DNA from: Arion vulgaris | Taxonomy: Eukaryota > Mollusca > Gastropoda > Stylommatophora > Arionidae | Direction: 5' to 3' | Assembly (NCBI GenBank): GCA_020796225.1 | Contig: CM036758.1 | Coordinates: 62,650,774-62,714,773, forward strand | Length of the DNA: 64,000 bases | Part shown: positions 35,180 through 46,828 of the stretch, one piece after another | How positions within the stretch are numbered: position 1 is the first letter of the stretch | Layout of the letters: each line of letters starts with the position of its first letter | Notes under the pieces: model-generated | The model's database searches: none | Told to the model about the DNA's origin: nothing | The model's input: the letters and a program-made list of their open reading frames with translations, nothing else | Position numbers and translations under genes: made by a program

Positions 35180-35739
35180 CCAGAAGAGACAGAATAACAT
35201 ATATTACCTTGCTTGATCTGCTGGAGGACCAGTCAACAGTTCACGAACTCCTTAACACCGCCGGAGCTCATTAGAGATGTTACAAATCGAATATTTAAAA
35301 ACAGTAATTGAAATCATATTACTGTAAATAAAGACAGCGTTTTTCTGTAGTTTGCAGATTCATTTAATGGCAGTAAATAAACGTTTTAATTTAATGAACT
35401 TCATTAACATAGTTTAAAATTTTTTAAAAGTAAATTAGGAGGTAAAAACACACACACATACACACCTAAAACTATTACAGTAGTTATAGAGAGTTTACTG
35501 TGTAGTCATCGCATCAAGATCATCAGTGAGTGATGTAATGTAGCTGGAACCTAATCAGAAGTGAATGTGATGATAATAAAGCAAGATGTAACACAATCAG
35601 AAGTAGATGTGAATGGTTGTGTATCTTCATCAGTAGATGACGCTGTACTGACAAAACTTGATATTTAAACGAATTTTCCCAAGCACTGAGTCCTACGTCT
35701 CTCATGCAAAGTTAGGTCTTGCATAATTTACATATGCAT
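35180..35739. other. intergenic sequence, nothing recognised
   Basis: AT-rich DNA with weak local repeats (AATCAGAAGT...GATGTGA near 35550-35610). Confidence 0.35.
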
Positions 35740-36110
35740 GACTTATTCCACTTTACTGCTAGTGGAGCATAGGGCCTTAACAGTTGTTAGCTACTTTTCC
35801 CGGTCTTTTGTTGTTTTCTGTACGTCCTCCCAAGATAGCACAGCACCCTTCAGTTCTTCAAGACGACTCCATCTCCAGGTCTGTTTAGGATGGCCCCTTT
35901 TACTTTCGGGTTCCATTCAAGTGCTTGACTAGTGACACCCGATTGTGTCTTCCTCGACCTATGGTCATTTTATATTTATGGTTTCTATATAACTATTTTT
36001 TAAATGGGTAGTTAGCCCATCGCACAAACTGTAACCTGGAGGACCAGAAGTCTATATTTAGTCTGACTGTCTTACGACCTGTTTTACAGTTTAATAACAT
36101 GATGAAGAGT
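35740..36110 (-). mobile_element. LINE 3' fragment
   Basis: On the minus strand it reads TWRWSRLEELKGAVLSWEDV, then TVKALCSTS, a LINE C-terminal pattern. Confidence 0.55.
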
Positions 36111-36199
36111 TCAGAAGGATTGTCGTTCTACTAAAGCAATATATTACAATTGTTATTTAAAGTTGAAAGTGTCTTATTGTCTGAGTTCTAGTCAACTGA

Positions 36200-36665
36200 T
36201 TCTCTGATCTATGATGACGAGGATAATGATGATGCCACCATGTTAGTCTCCAGAGACAATGGGCGTATCAACCATGGGGGGTTATTTATGTTTTCCTAGC
36301 TTCACCAGTTTTCAGTCTCGTTTTCAGAATCTGTCTCCAACTGGATCTGTACTGTCGATCTCCTTCTGGTCTGGTGTATTCATATCAAACGTCTTCTAGT
36401 CACGCTTCCATACATCGTTGTAACGTAGGTAATGTCACTGTAACGTTATTTTGTCAGAAGATAGCTTTCCGTGTAGAATATCCGTGGGGATCAGCCGTCA
36501 TCCATTTGTGTTAGTCTTACCGCTCTCTCTCTCTCTCTTTGTCATGGACACCCATGTGCCCAGGTATGACGATGAATGTGATTCTGTTAATCGTTGACCC
36601 TTGTAGTGTTAATGTTGATGGTTATCATGTACTTCCCCACACCTTTCCGTGATATCATGGCTAAT
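36200..36665 (-). mobile_element. probable LINE 3' fragment
   Basis: ATGATGATGCCACCATGTTA followed by a CCAGAGACAATGGGCGTATC-like segment resembles the 3' UTR/tail of other copies here. Protein motifs are too decayed to read. Confidence 0.3.
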
Positions 36666-36798
36666 ACAGCAGTCAGTCTACTGTAAAAAATAAATCAATA
36701 ACACACAACAACTGAAGATCATGGCTTCAAATAAAAGTAAAAGAAGCTTATATTAAAAGTTTTTCACGAAAAAGTAAACACTAAACTATGCTGTAAAG

Positions 36799-36962
36799 CA
36801 GTGGCGGCTCGTGATTATATTTTTTGGTGGAGCCAAACAGATATTTTCGGAAAAATCATGGTTTCGGTTAGGATATATTTTAATGTAAAAATAATAAATA
36901 CACGTTAGACATTATTTTGGTGGGGCCCGGCCCCTCTGGCCCTTAATGACGAGCCGCCACTG
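36799..36962 (+). mobile_element. hAT-like MITE family A, copy 3
   Basis: Same termini; the 8-bp flanks are identical (CTGTAAAG), so it is probably the youngest copy here. Confidence 0.85.
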
Positions 36963-37069
36963 CTGTAAAGATAGATGATAATTTGTTGGGCCTCACAATA
37001 ACACATGAAACAGAGTTCTGTCATAAAAGTGAAATGTCTTCGTTGCCAACAATTTAAATGTACAGTCAT

Positions 37070-37395
37070 AACATTTCGTATACAATGAACAGGGAAGAGA
37101 GTAAATAGAGCAATGAAGAAGGAATTCAAAATCAAAGAAAACTTGCAGAATAAAAACAAATTAGAATTTTTAAAAAATGAAATATTTTGGACATTTTAAG
37201 ACATAACTGGTTGAAAAAGACCATGATGGAATGAGGCATCCGTCAAAAGAAGACAATGACGATCATGGATATGATGAATTCAGACTGTAATTTATGGTTT
37301 TAGCATGATGACAGCAAAGGCGTCTACCGATGAGAAAGAGAAATTCTGAAGGACTGTTGAGGTGGAGAAATTCTGTTTAGAGGAAGCTATTGGGA
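37070..37395 (+). mobile_element. LINE 3' fragment
   Basis: It is related to 11050-11335: KKEFKIKENLQN, then KYFGHFKT in decayed frames. It is close to the hAT-like MITE at 36799. Confidence 0.55.
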
Positions 37396-37629
37396 TTCTG
37401 ATACATAGCATTTGCATTCTGGAAAGCAAATATAAGTTCTAATGAAGTTTTGTGAAAACTGTATCATTAACGCTCTTAGGCCAGGGTCTCTGTCTTCATC
37501 TTCATTCTGATTGAAGGAAAGATTCTATAAAAAAAAACAGAGAAATAATGGAATACATCGACTGTTTGAAAAACGGAGACCGTATATTGTATGATTCAGA
37601 TTTTCCCATTTAATGAGACATCTTTATCA

Positions 37630-37930
37630 AAACAGTCAACATGTGCCATGCCATCTGGCGTAGGAGATCACGAATCTCCACAACGTCTGTACATGATGCT
37701 GTCTTATGAGTTCAGATGGTGATACTCTTGTGCGTTATGAAGCTAGAATATCCAATGTATTCTCTCTCTTTCTTCCTCTGTCTCGTCTCCAATTTTACAG
37801 GTTGTCCCAGTTATTTTAATCTTCCTGTGCCCATCAAATGTTCAACAAATGATGACTGCTTCTTTCTTACATTGATAATAAGTTTTCTCTTGTGTGTTGA
37901 CCTCTTTCAACTAATCAATATGAATAATTG
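37630..37930 (-). mobile_element. LINE 3' fragment (family of 26370-26700)
   Basis: The minus strand encodes KENLLSM.ERSSHHLLNI-type decayed sequence. It matches 26370-26670 along its length. Confidence 0.55.
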
Positions 37931-37984
37931 GCCAGATATTCTGTGTCAACGCGATTATATGACATATAATGTCTACTGCAGTGC

Positions 37985-38270
37985 TTTCATATATTATGGT
38001 GCACCTGACAGATGGTTCTGGAGGCGTTGTCGCCATTTGATGACTGCAATTTACTACTATTGAAAGAATTGGAAGAGATGGCAGAGAGAGAGAGAAGAGC
38101 TGGAAGAAGTTTGTTGAAGGCCTGTGCTCCGTTGGGAGTTGAAAAGAGACGAAGAAGAAGACTTCTAATACTGGTAGTAATAATAGTAATGTTAACATGT
38201 TTGAGATGTCGATGCTTTCTTTAGTGAACAAAACCGAAAGGGTGGTGTTAGGGGGCAGTAGAATGGTTAC
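37985..38270 (+). mobile_element. LINE 3' fragment
   Basis: It reads LKELEEMAERERRAGRSLLK, then ACAPLGVEKRRRRR, and ends in a GAAGAAGAAG tail. This is a typical C-terminus plus 3' tail. Confidence 0.5.
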
Positions 38271-38283
38271 CAAAAATAATATG

Positions 38284-39283
38284 ATTGCTAAAACGAGAAG
38301 ATCGCATTCTGGAGAGTGCTAAAACGAGAAGATCGCAATCTGGAGAGTGCTAAAACGAGAAGATCGCATTCTGGAGAGTGCTAAAACAAGAAGATCGCAT
38401 TCTGGAGAGTGCTAAAACGAGAAGATCGCATTCTGGAGAGTGCTAAAACAAGATGATCGCATTCTGGAGAGTGCTAAAACAAGAAGATCGCATTCTGGAG
38501 AGTGCTAAAACGAGAAGATCGCATTCTGGAGAGTGCTAAAACAAGAAGATCGCATTCTGGAGAGTGCTAAAACGAGAAGATCGCAATCTGGAGAGTGCTA
38601 AAACAAGAAGATCGCATTCTGGAGAGTGCTAAAACGAGAAGATCGCATTCTGGAGAGTGCTAAAACAAGAAGATCGCATTCTGGAGAGTGCTAAAACAAG
38701 AAGATCGCATTCTGGAGAGTGCTAAAACAAGAAGATCGCATTCTGGAGAGTGCTAAAACAAGAAGACCGCATTCTGGAGAGTGCTAAAACAAGAAGATCG
38801 CATTCTGGAGAGTGCTAAAACAAGAAGATCGCATTCTGGAGAGTGCTAAAACAAGAAGATCGCATTCTGGAGAGTGCTAAAACAAGAAGATCGCATTCTG
38901 GAGAGTGCTAAAACAAGAAGATCGCATTCTGGAGAGTGCTAAAACGAGAAGATCGCAATCTGGAGAGTGCTAAAACAAGAAGATCGCATTCTGGAGAGTG
39001 CTAAAACAAGAAGATCGCATTCTGGAGAGTGCTAAAACGAGAAGATCGCAATCTGGAGAGTGCTAAAACAAGAAGATCGCATTCTGGAGAGTGCTAAAAC
39101 AAGAAGATCGCAATCTGGAGAGTGCTAAAACAAGAAGATCGCATTCTGGAGAGTGCTAAAACAAGAAGATCGCATTCTGGAGAGTGCTAAAACAAGAAGA
39201 TCGCAATCTGGAGAGTGCTAAAACAAGAAGATCGCATTCTGGAGAGTGCTAAAACGAGAAGATCGCATTCTGGAGAGTGCTAC
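38284..39283. repeat. 31-bp minisatellite, about 32 copies
   Basis: The unit is GCTAAAACAAGAAGATCGCA plus TTCTGGAGAGT, with CGAGAAG and CAATC variants in irregular order. Every unit holds a TAA, so it is not coding in that frame. Confidence 0.95.
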
Positions 39284-39479
39284 AAAAAAACCAAGTGAAG
39301 AATAATATTTTCTTGAAATCTGATCAATGTAAAATAGGGAACCATGAATTATTGACATGGGCGCCATAGCGCCAGCGAAGGTCGCGTTGACATCACTGAT
39401 CTAATATATGATTCAGACCATTATTCGTATGAGAAAGACTGACTGCTGTGTGAGAAAGACCATCTAGTATAATAATTCC

Positions 39480-39830
39480 TTTCGTACCGTTATGCGTTAC
39501 ATAGGGCCTGAAATAATTTCTCCATACCGCTCTATCCTGGACAACTCGCTCAATTTCTTCCATGAAACTGAGACTGGCATTTCTTGCCTCTCTCAGAAAA
39601 GTTCGTTTTAGGATCTCCTTAGGTCGTCCTCTCTTTCTTAAACTTCAATCCCACTTCAATGCCTGCATCTCAATGCCTGCATCCCAATGCCTGCATCCCA
39701 ATGCCTGCATCCCAATGCCTGCATCCCAATGCCTGCATCCCAATGCCTGCATCCCAATGACTGCATCCCAATCAATGCATCCCACTTCAATGCCTGCTTT
39801 GTTATTCTTTGAAGACGATCATCTATTGTA
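39480..39830 (-). mobile_element. LINE 3' fragment containing a 14-bp array
   Basis: It matches the 33600-33800 copy: on the minus strand KRGRPKEILKRTFLREARNA. The array at 39654-39786 sits between two copies of CCCACTTCAATGCCTGC, so it grew inside the LINE. Confidence 0.6.
39654..39786. repeat. 14-bp minisatellite, about 9 copies
   Basis: The unit is CAATGCCTGCATCC, inside a LINE fragment. Confidence 0.9.
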
Positions 39831-39861
39831 TGAGATAAATCATTTATGGTTTGAGACAGAA

Positions 39862-40160
39862 TACATGAGACAATTCTCCATGCTGTATGAGACCGAATAC
39901 ATGAGACAATTCTCCCTGTTGTATGAGACAGAATACATGAGACAATTCTCCCTGTTGTATGAGACATAATACTTAATACATGAGACAATTCTCCCCGTTG
40001 TATGAGACAGAATACTTAATACATGAGACAATTCTCCCTGTTATATGAGACAGAATACTTAATACATGAGACAATTCTCCCTGTTATATGAGACAGAATA
40101 CATGAGACAATTCTCCCTGCTATATGAGACAGAATACATCAGACAATTATCCCTGCTGTA
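39862..40160. repeat. 36/43-bp minisatellite
   Basis: The core is ATACATGAGACAATTCTCCC, then TGTTGTATGAGACAGA. Three middle units carry an extra CTTAATA. Confidence 0.9.
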
Positions 40161-40389
40161 TGAGACAGATATATGTAGCTGTAACAGGCCGAACGATGAA
40201 ATACTATTCTAAACGGGCAATAACTCTGATTTGTGTATTATTCTGTATTAAGGCTATGTACGAAAACCTACAGATCGGAGGTGGTCAGACCGGATCAGAT
40301 CAGATCTGGAAAAAACCGTGGGGAGTCTACGATAATACTGAGTAAACGGGCGTATTGGACAAAGTTAGTTATATTACAGTGTTACATAA

Positions 40390-40710
40390 GCAAGAATAAA
40401 TAAAAGATTGTATGAAAAAAGACAGCACTCGACGTTTCGACCATATGTCTTTATCAAGAAAACCTATACGAACACGAAATACTAAATGATCTGAATATAA
40501 ATCTAAAGTAAAAATGTTTCAGTTTAAAATTGTCATATTACAGGAAACTACCTAGAATGAATCAGGTCAGATAGTTTCACTAAATACTTACTTTAGATTT
40601 ATGTTTTAGATTATTTAATATTTCATGATCGTGTATGTTTGCTTGATAAAGACCTATGGTCGAAACGTCGATTATTATCATGTTTTTCATATTTAATCAT
40701 TTATTTTTCC
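40390..40710. repeat. inverted pair of a TCGAAACGTCG-containing repeat
   Basis: Two divergent copies face each other: 40390-40480 (minus) and 40605-40710 (plus). Both contain TTGATAAAGAC, a short spacer, then GGTCGAAACGTCG. The arms could fold into a long hairpin just after the zinc-finger stop codon. Related single copies lie near 17640, 49270 and 58390. Confidence 0.6.
40700..40705 (-). promoter_or_regulatory. candidate polyadenylation signal of the zinc-finger gene
   Basis: AATAAA on the minus strand lies about 50 bp after the stop codon. It is at the edge of an inverted-repeat element. Confidence 0.4.
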
Positions 40711-40754
40711 TTGATTATGTAATGCTATACTATACCTGTCTTTGTCCATATCGC

Positions 40755-43165
40755 CTAATCTGCATTAAGGTTACTGTATTTTCTGTATTGTGAGGCTGCC
40801 TCCGGATGTTTCCTCATGTGCCACGAAAGTGCGTTCTTCTGACGACAACGATAATCACATAATTCACATTGTAACGGCTTCTCACTTGTGTTGACGGGAG
40901 GAACAACCTTCTCAGGACTGCTCAACATCTCTTTAACATGACTTATTATACCATTTGTTGTTGGGATTGCTGATGTACTTGTAGACATACAATGATCGAG
41001 TGTTGAAAAACTCTCAAAATCTTCTGAAGGCACAAAGGAGTCCGCATGAGAACCGGTATTTAAATTTGAATGTTTCTTCAAAAAATGAAGGTCAAGGTCT
41101 TTCTGTTCTCGGAAAAAATGGGGGCATTCTTCTACAGGACACGTCAATGTTTTGTGCGCTAGTGATTTCTTTGTCTTTGACATTTTCTGCTTACGAATAG
41201 TGTCGTTTTGAGAGGATAGTAACTGCGTTTTTTCGTCGAGTTTTGTTTCGTGTGTGTCTCTAATATGAGTCAAATAATCACAAATTTTAGTAAACTCCAT
41301 TCGACATAGGCTGCAGAAAAGGTGATTGTTGTTCATTTTTGTTAAACCTTTGTCTGAAAATTTACTTTCTTTTAGCGAGTTTTCAGATGCTGTAAGAAAC
41401 ACGGCTGTGGGGGAAGGTTTCGTTGTTGAAGGCCCCACTTGGGTTATGTCTATTGGGGAGTCGTGAAAGGAAAACAGCTTAGAAGAATTTATAACCACAG
41501 GAGCACTATTTAGACAGACTTCACATCTAACGCTGGGATCTGAGAAATGTTTTTGAAAGACATCTCCGCAAGTGACACAACACTCTGCTTTGATTTCCTT
41601 ATCTTCAATGTCCATTTTACATTCGTTGTTCATCGTGATTTCATGATTGTCAACTTGTTCAGATTGTTCTAGAAGACATGATTCACATTGACGAGACCCG
41701 ATGACATCGATATCATAGACAAGACAGTTTCCACACTTAACACATATCATTCTCATGTCTTTACTTTCTTCATCCTCGTTTGCACAAGGATATTGTTCAT
41801 GGAACTTCCAGGCTACCATTGAAGGAGGTTTAGAATTGTCCATATCAGAACACGATGCTACACAATCACGCAACGCTTTCTGTCGCAAGTTAGAAAGAGT
41901 TTCAGCAACTACTGTCGTGCTCGACGTCGCATCCTTTCGACGTCTTCTACTTTTTCTTGGAGTAAGACCTTTCGGTTTGATCTTGAAAGTCGCGTACATG
42001 AAATTTTCATCAGATTTTAGAAGTCTTGAAACTTTCTTTCTTCGGGGTTTTACATCAACTAGTGATCTGTTGATTGCCAATTTCATTTCCTGATACATAG
42101 TGTCTTCAATGTTTTCACTTTCATTTTCACATTTGATTGGCAGAGATTGGGTCATTTTAGTGGAACCTGAAGAATGGGCTAACATGTTCTTTGACAATTC
42201 CAGACCAATTTGATTAGTTAGGAAGTTGATCTTTTTTTCTAATGTCATTTCACTGTCAGCTTCAGATTTGATTGACGTCAAGGATACATGTTTTCCTGTT
42301 TCAGATGACAACACATTTTGTGGATATATTGTCATAGTATTACCTGGCTTTGTTTCTACAGCAGACATTCCAAAATTAGAAACTGTGACATTTGTATGAA
42401 GGAAGTTTTCTGGCTCGTATTGTTTTGTAGAATTTATCATAGATGTTGTATTGAAAGAAAAATCACTTTCAGCAGTCTTTGAAGAATGGTTTAGCGTTTT
42501 TGGAGGGCGTCCTCTTTTCCTTGGGGTTTTCTTTGGGGGATTGAGATCTTCCTCCGAGTAAAGCATCATAGATGGTTCTTTTGACAGCAAAGGTTGTGTA
42601 CATGTAATATGATCAGATGAGGCACTATGGTCAGTAACAGACACTTGACAATCTTGCTGAAAAGCGTCTGTACTTATTGGTTCTTGTTTGCAAGACATCT
42701 GTTCGTTAGATACTGCACACGTCATCGGAACAGAGGAATCAGTGTTCATATTTAAATATGATTGTTCAATTTGTTTCGTTAGTTTTTGTTGATGTTCTTG
42801 AAGTCGAAGATGATATTGCAAGTGAAGTCGTTGCTGTTGCTCTAAGTCCTTCAATTTCTGTTGCTGTATTTGTTGTCTTTGATTGTGATCTGTCTGTTCT
42901 TGTTGATAGTCATGATTTTCTACCAGTTGTTCTGTTGTACTTTGTGAATGAGTTTGTTCAGTAGCACATACTAAGTTGTTGTTCTTCTCTTGCTCTATGT
43001 ATTCTTGTTTGTGGTCACTGTCGATCATAAAGTTACCTTCCTCTTCATTTACTCTGCAATGAGCAATAATTTGTGCTTGTTTCTTTAGTTCAGAGCTTGT
43101 TTTTACCTTTGTCTTATTTCTTGATCTTCGACTCCAAGGAAGTTTGAGAATGCTTGTATAAACAC
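40755..43165 (-). CDS. zinc-finger gene, terminal exon with AT-hook, Cys4 and C2H2 fingers
   Basis: The acceptor TTATTTCCAG is followed by VYTSILKLPWSRRSRNK, then about 800 codons to TAG at 40755. In order: a long Gln-rich helix at about 42750-42960 (HNQRQQIQQQKLKDLEQQQR); an AT-hook (PRKRGRPPKTLN) at about 42490-42525; basic patches (PRRKKVSRLLK, PRKSRRRRKD) at about 41930-42060; two Cys4 clusters, CVKC...CESC at about 41680-41745 and CVTC...CEVC at about 41510-41585; and three C2H2 fingers at about 41250-41315, 41065-41140 and 40800-40870. The last finger is CELCDYRCRQKNALSWHMRK, followed by a short tail. An upstream Met at 43199 lies in intron-like sequence and is unlikely to be used. Confidence 0.8.
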
Positions 43166-43265
43166 CTGGAAATAAAGTGTTTTCTGTCAGCAGTTTCATA
43201 TCCTTATTTTGAGTTTTCTGAGATTGTCACGACCACCACGACCTCTAGGTCGGCCTGGTTTGGCT
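43160..43265 (-). other. reading-frame break / short intron in the zinc-finger gene
   Basis: Three frames are involved. The upstream exon frame stops at 43204. A second frame carries the AT-hook KPGRPRGRGG. The third frame opens at the acceptor at 43165. The AT-hook frame has three G|GT positions (exon ends 43243, 43237 or 43234) whose phase matches the acceptor. However, these donors are poor, and a one-base shift is still needed to enter the AT-hook frame. A one-base assembly error in the hook would explain this most simply. Confidence 0.55.
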
Positions 43266-44887
43266 TAGCTGCCTCCAGAGGAGATGTCTGTTTGATGTCC
43301 GGTGTCATGGAAGCTGAATTTAATAAATGATGATTTTGTGAATCTTCTGATTGTTTTGACGAACTTAAAATGTCTTTTGACATTGTAGATGATGAAGTTA
43401 AAATCATATCGGCAGAGCCGTGAGTGAGCATCGTCGACGCGTTGCTCTGTAGATTCATATGATGTGGGGCGAATGCAAATGGTTGCAGACCAGTAACCCC
43501 GTCAGAAAGAGCATGTATGACAGGTATGGCTACCATATGCCCCACACCACCATTACTTGATGTAGTCATGAAAAATGTGGATAAGGGTACTGATGTATTT
43601 GGTAGTGTACTGGAAGCCATGGTAACACTTGGCAAAGCGTTTGAAATTGAAGGAATTCCAACTGTGTGAGACTCGAGTAAGAAATTTGGGTAGAGATCAT
43701 TGTTTTTGAGTGATTGTGGCATTACTTGGACGTCATTGGGATCAGTCTTGATTCCAGGAACTTGCATCATCTGTATATGTGAGATCGGACCACTGCAAAA
43801 TGTGCTAAGTGGGTTAGAGTGCGTTTGAGAAGTTGAAACAGTTTCGAGCTGCCTTTGGAGGGATTTATTTTCAGATTTGAGTTGATGCTGGAGTAATTGC
43901 TGTAAAAGATGGTATTGCTGCTTCGGTTGACCTTCAGAGGATGTAGCTAGTTGTGAGTTTACATTTAGCAGATTAAACTTGATATCAGCATCTTCTGGGC
44001 TTATATGAACAAATGAAACAGTACCTGACTGGCCGTCTTGTGCGGCTTTAGTAATACTCTGTACATCAGCACTAGTCGCAGTGACCAGACTACCAAATGG
44101 TTGTTTACTCTGCTGGGAGTTTAATACTGAAGTTACTGCCTCAGCATAAGATGGCAAACAACTCAGACTTGAAGCAGAAGACGACGTTTCATGATTCGTT
44201 ACTTTATACGCTGTCATTGGTTCTGTATCGTCCTGAAATAATTTCGATCGCGAATGTACATTACCGTGACAAAGTTGAAAGCTACCTTCAGAATTAGTTT
44301 TCTTGGAACAAGGCGGTGTGATTTTTCCATCTTTCAAGAATAAAGTTCCTTCAGTTTCAGTATCATATGTATTACTTTTACTAAAACTGTGCAAAGGAAT
44401 ATCCATCCGCAGAACTTGTGCCAAGGATGAGTTTACAAATGATGTACTTTCGTTGCCTGGTTCCAGATTGATAACGTAAGAGCCTGCATGTTTGAAGGAC
44501 TGAGAACACTGTGCTTCCTCATTAGATGTTACAAAAGATTTGAAAGGTGGGGAAAATATTGGTTGTCTTGACAATGAAATATCCATTGGTGTTGGAGAGG
44601 AGTCTTCAGAAGAAAATGATTGCTGCTTATGCAATGTCAAATCGAGTGGTTTCAGATCAACGCTATCAACCTTACCCTCAACTTTATCTAAAATCCCCAT
44701 TGCTAGTTGGTCGTCAGTATATCCATAACTTGTAATGGAAGCAGTGTTGTTTTGTTGTTCAAAGTTGAAAGACTGTGTCCCATTTCGTTTGGAAAGGTCA
44801 AGTGCATTTGATGACCTAGATGCAAAAATTCCATCGATTACGTCATCTATCTCACGTGATCGCGTTGACTGGCTAGAACTTGCAATC
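43204..44887 (-). CDS. zinc-finger gene, exon 3 (Ser/Gln-rich; frame break at its end)
   Basis: The acceptor TTTTATTTTCTGATAG precedes IASSSQSTRSREIDDVIDGI. The open frame continues for about 560 codons, past an internal Met at 44700 that is not the true start. The sequence is rich in Ser, Thr, Asn and Gln, with a Gln/Leu heptad-like run (QQYHLLQQLLQHQLKSE) that may form a coiled coil. No enzyme motif is seen. The frame stops at 43204 after VTISENSK. Another frame across 43208-43263 reads KPGRPRGRGGRDNLRKLK, a convincing AT-hook-like motif. The stated frame is therefore probably wrong for the last ~20 codons, through an indel or an unusual splice. Confidence 0.7.
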
Positions 44888-44984
44888 CTATCAGAAAATA
44901 AAATTAAAACAAAAATGGGATTAAATTTTTGCGAAACTTATCAAAATGAATAACAGCTACTTTTATTGTTATTAAATTGATGTT

Positions 44985-45545
44985 ATTTATCAACTGGAGT
45001 CTGTGCAGAATAGAGGGACTGAGATGGTATGATAGGGTCACAAATGAGGAACTTATGGAGAGAACAAGACAGATTCCATTGAATCAAGAGGTTAACAAAA
45101 GACGCTGACGCCGGATAGGACACACTTTGAGAAAATCGGGGGGATATAACAAGAAAGGTTATTCCGGTAACCCACAGTGACAGCAAAAGAGAGTGAAGCC
45201 TAGAAATACAGTGAGACGAGATTTAGAGGCAGAGATCAACAATATAAGAAAAGAGCTGGAGGGAGCTGCAGGAGAAGATAGCTAGAGATAGGAAAACTTG
45301 GCATGAGTTGGTTGAGGCAGAGATCAACAATATAAAGAAGAGCTGGAAGGAACTGCAGGAGAAGATAGCTAGAGATAGGAAAACTTGGCATGAGTTGATT
45401 GAGGCAGAGATCAACAATATAAAGAAGAGCTGGAAGGAACTGTATGAGAAGATAGCTAGAGATAGAAAAACTTGGCATAAGCTGGTTAACGGATACAAGT
45501 TAGAGTTGGAGACGTTATGTTGGAAAGGTTCATGATCACAGACGC
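44985..45545 (+). mobile_element. LINE 3' fragment with in-frame 87-bp array
   Basis: It reads WYDRVTNEELMERTRQIPLN, then RIGHTLRKSGGYNKKVIPV, then repeats of EAEINNIKKSWKELQEKIAR plus DRKTWHEL. It lies in the intron between exons 2 and 3 of the zinc-finger gene. Confidence 0.75.
45227..45487. repeat. 87-bp tandem repeat (three copies) from a LINE 3' end
   Basis: The unit is exactly 29 codons, so the LINE frame stays open through it. Confidence 0.85.
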
Positions 45546-45667
45546 CAGTCGGCATGTAACATTAAAAATAGTTATCAAGTAAATTTAAAGAACCACATTT
45601 TCACAACATATGATACTTTTAGGTTATACATTGTTAGCCTCTTTATTTTACATTATCTGGATCTTTG

Positions 45668-46075
45668 TGGTATAGAGGTTATGCGATCATCTCTCGTGCC
45701 AGCGGTACCTGGTTCGCTCCCTCATGGAGCCATCTGGATATTTTTATCAATGATCTCAGTGTAGGTGAGATCGAGTTCCTAGTCCTATCTGAGAAAGATA
45801 AAACGTAGGTCCCATGTTCAATTTGAGCATGTAAAAGAACCCTTGGTAGTTCAAACTTGATAAGAGCAGGCTGGAAAGCCTCTGCCCGTGCCAAATTCAT
45901 TAGAAAAGATTAAAAATTAAAATTTCTACAAAACATTTCTTCACCATCGTAAAAATTATACCAAGGAACCTCGCCGGTGCTATGGAATTTGTGCACTGCA
46001 CCTGAGATATTCCTGTGTAAGAAAGAGATCGGAGCACATATGGTTACTCATTGAAGTGCAATTGATGATGATCCT
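45668..46075 (+). mobile_element. SINE S3, copy with intact tRNA-like head
   Basis: The head is TAGAGGTTATGCGATCATC plus GGTTCGCTCCC (box B-like). The body and tail match 670-1045. Confidence 0.7.
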
Positions 46076-46099
46076 ATCAATCAATTAATCAAACTGGGA

Positions 46100-46660
46100 C
46101 CTATGCGACAACAAGGAGTTTGAGAATGGAGGTACGGGCGGCTACATAGGCGGTGACTTGGTTCTCATCTCATAACTGATCTCGTTTTTACATACTTTGT
46201 AACTCCGTGGGGATAACCCTTAAAGTCAATTCAGGAATGGTGAGACGAAACTGGGTGAGGAAACTACAGACAGGGATCAGATAAATTACCTTCATTTTTG
46301 TCCCTGAACTTGCAGGAGTCCGGGGTAATGAACGAGCTGATAGATTGACTGTCATGGCTACGATATCAGAGGAAGCTGCAATGGACTGAAATGACATTCC
46401 TCACTGAGAGAGTCTTTCCGAAAAAAGGGAGTTTCTGTGTTGTGGATCCCACTCGCTGACCAGATTGAGAAAAATGGGCGTCGATATTGATACAGCTCGA
46501 AAGAAATACATACCAAATATGCAAAACGATTGATTAATCAATATCGAACGGGCGTGTTGGGCAACTAGATGCTGCTGTATTTTTTTTAGGCAAAGATCGG
46601 AGCACGTATGGATACGGACATGTCCGGAATGCTATGATGATTGTCCGCGTATAACTGATA
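46100..46660 (+). mobile_element. decayed LINE RNase H fragment (family of 27376-27925)
   Basis: It runs colinear with 27376-27925 (FVPELAGVRGNERADRLTVM, then YAKRLINQYRTGVLGN), with many more substitutions and gaps. Confidence 0.6.
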
Positions 46661-46828
46661 ACTGATGTTACATTAATCAACACCGCACGATTTATGATGT
46701 AGATAACAACGCTCTTGTAGTCCACATTTCCGGGTTTTTTCTTGGTCCTAGGTCGAACTAAGAGACATTGCTGTCAAGAAATAATATGGAATTCAGTTAA
46801 AGATTTATAACCTGGCAGTAAGCGTCTA

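Noticed and set aside
38284..39283. Possible CRISPR-like array of 31-bp repeats
   Set aside because: There are no spacers; it is a plain minisatellite with point variants.
42758..42964. Plus-strand frame opposite the zinc-finger gene, rich in Val and Asp
   Set aside because: It is the antisense of the Gln-rich codons of the real gene.
44097..44953. Several plus-strand frames of 60-70 codons over 44.1-44.95 kb
   Set aside because: They are shadows of the Ser/Gln-rich exon on the minus strand.
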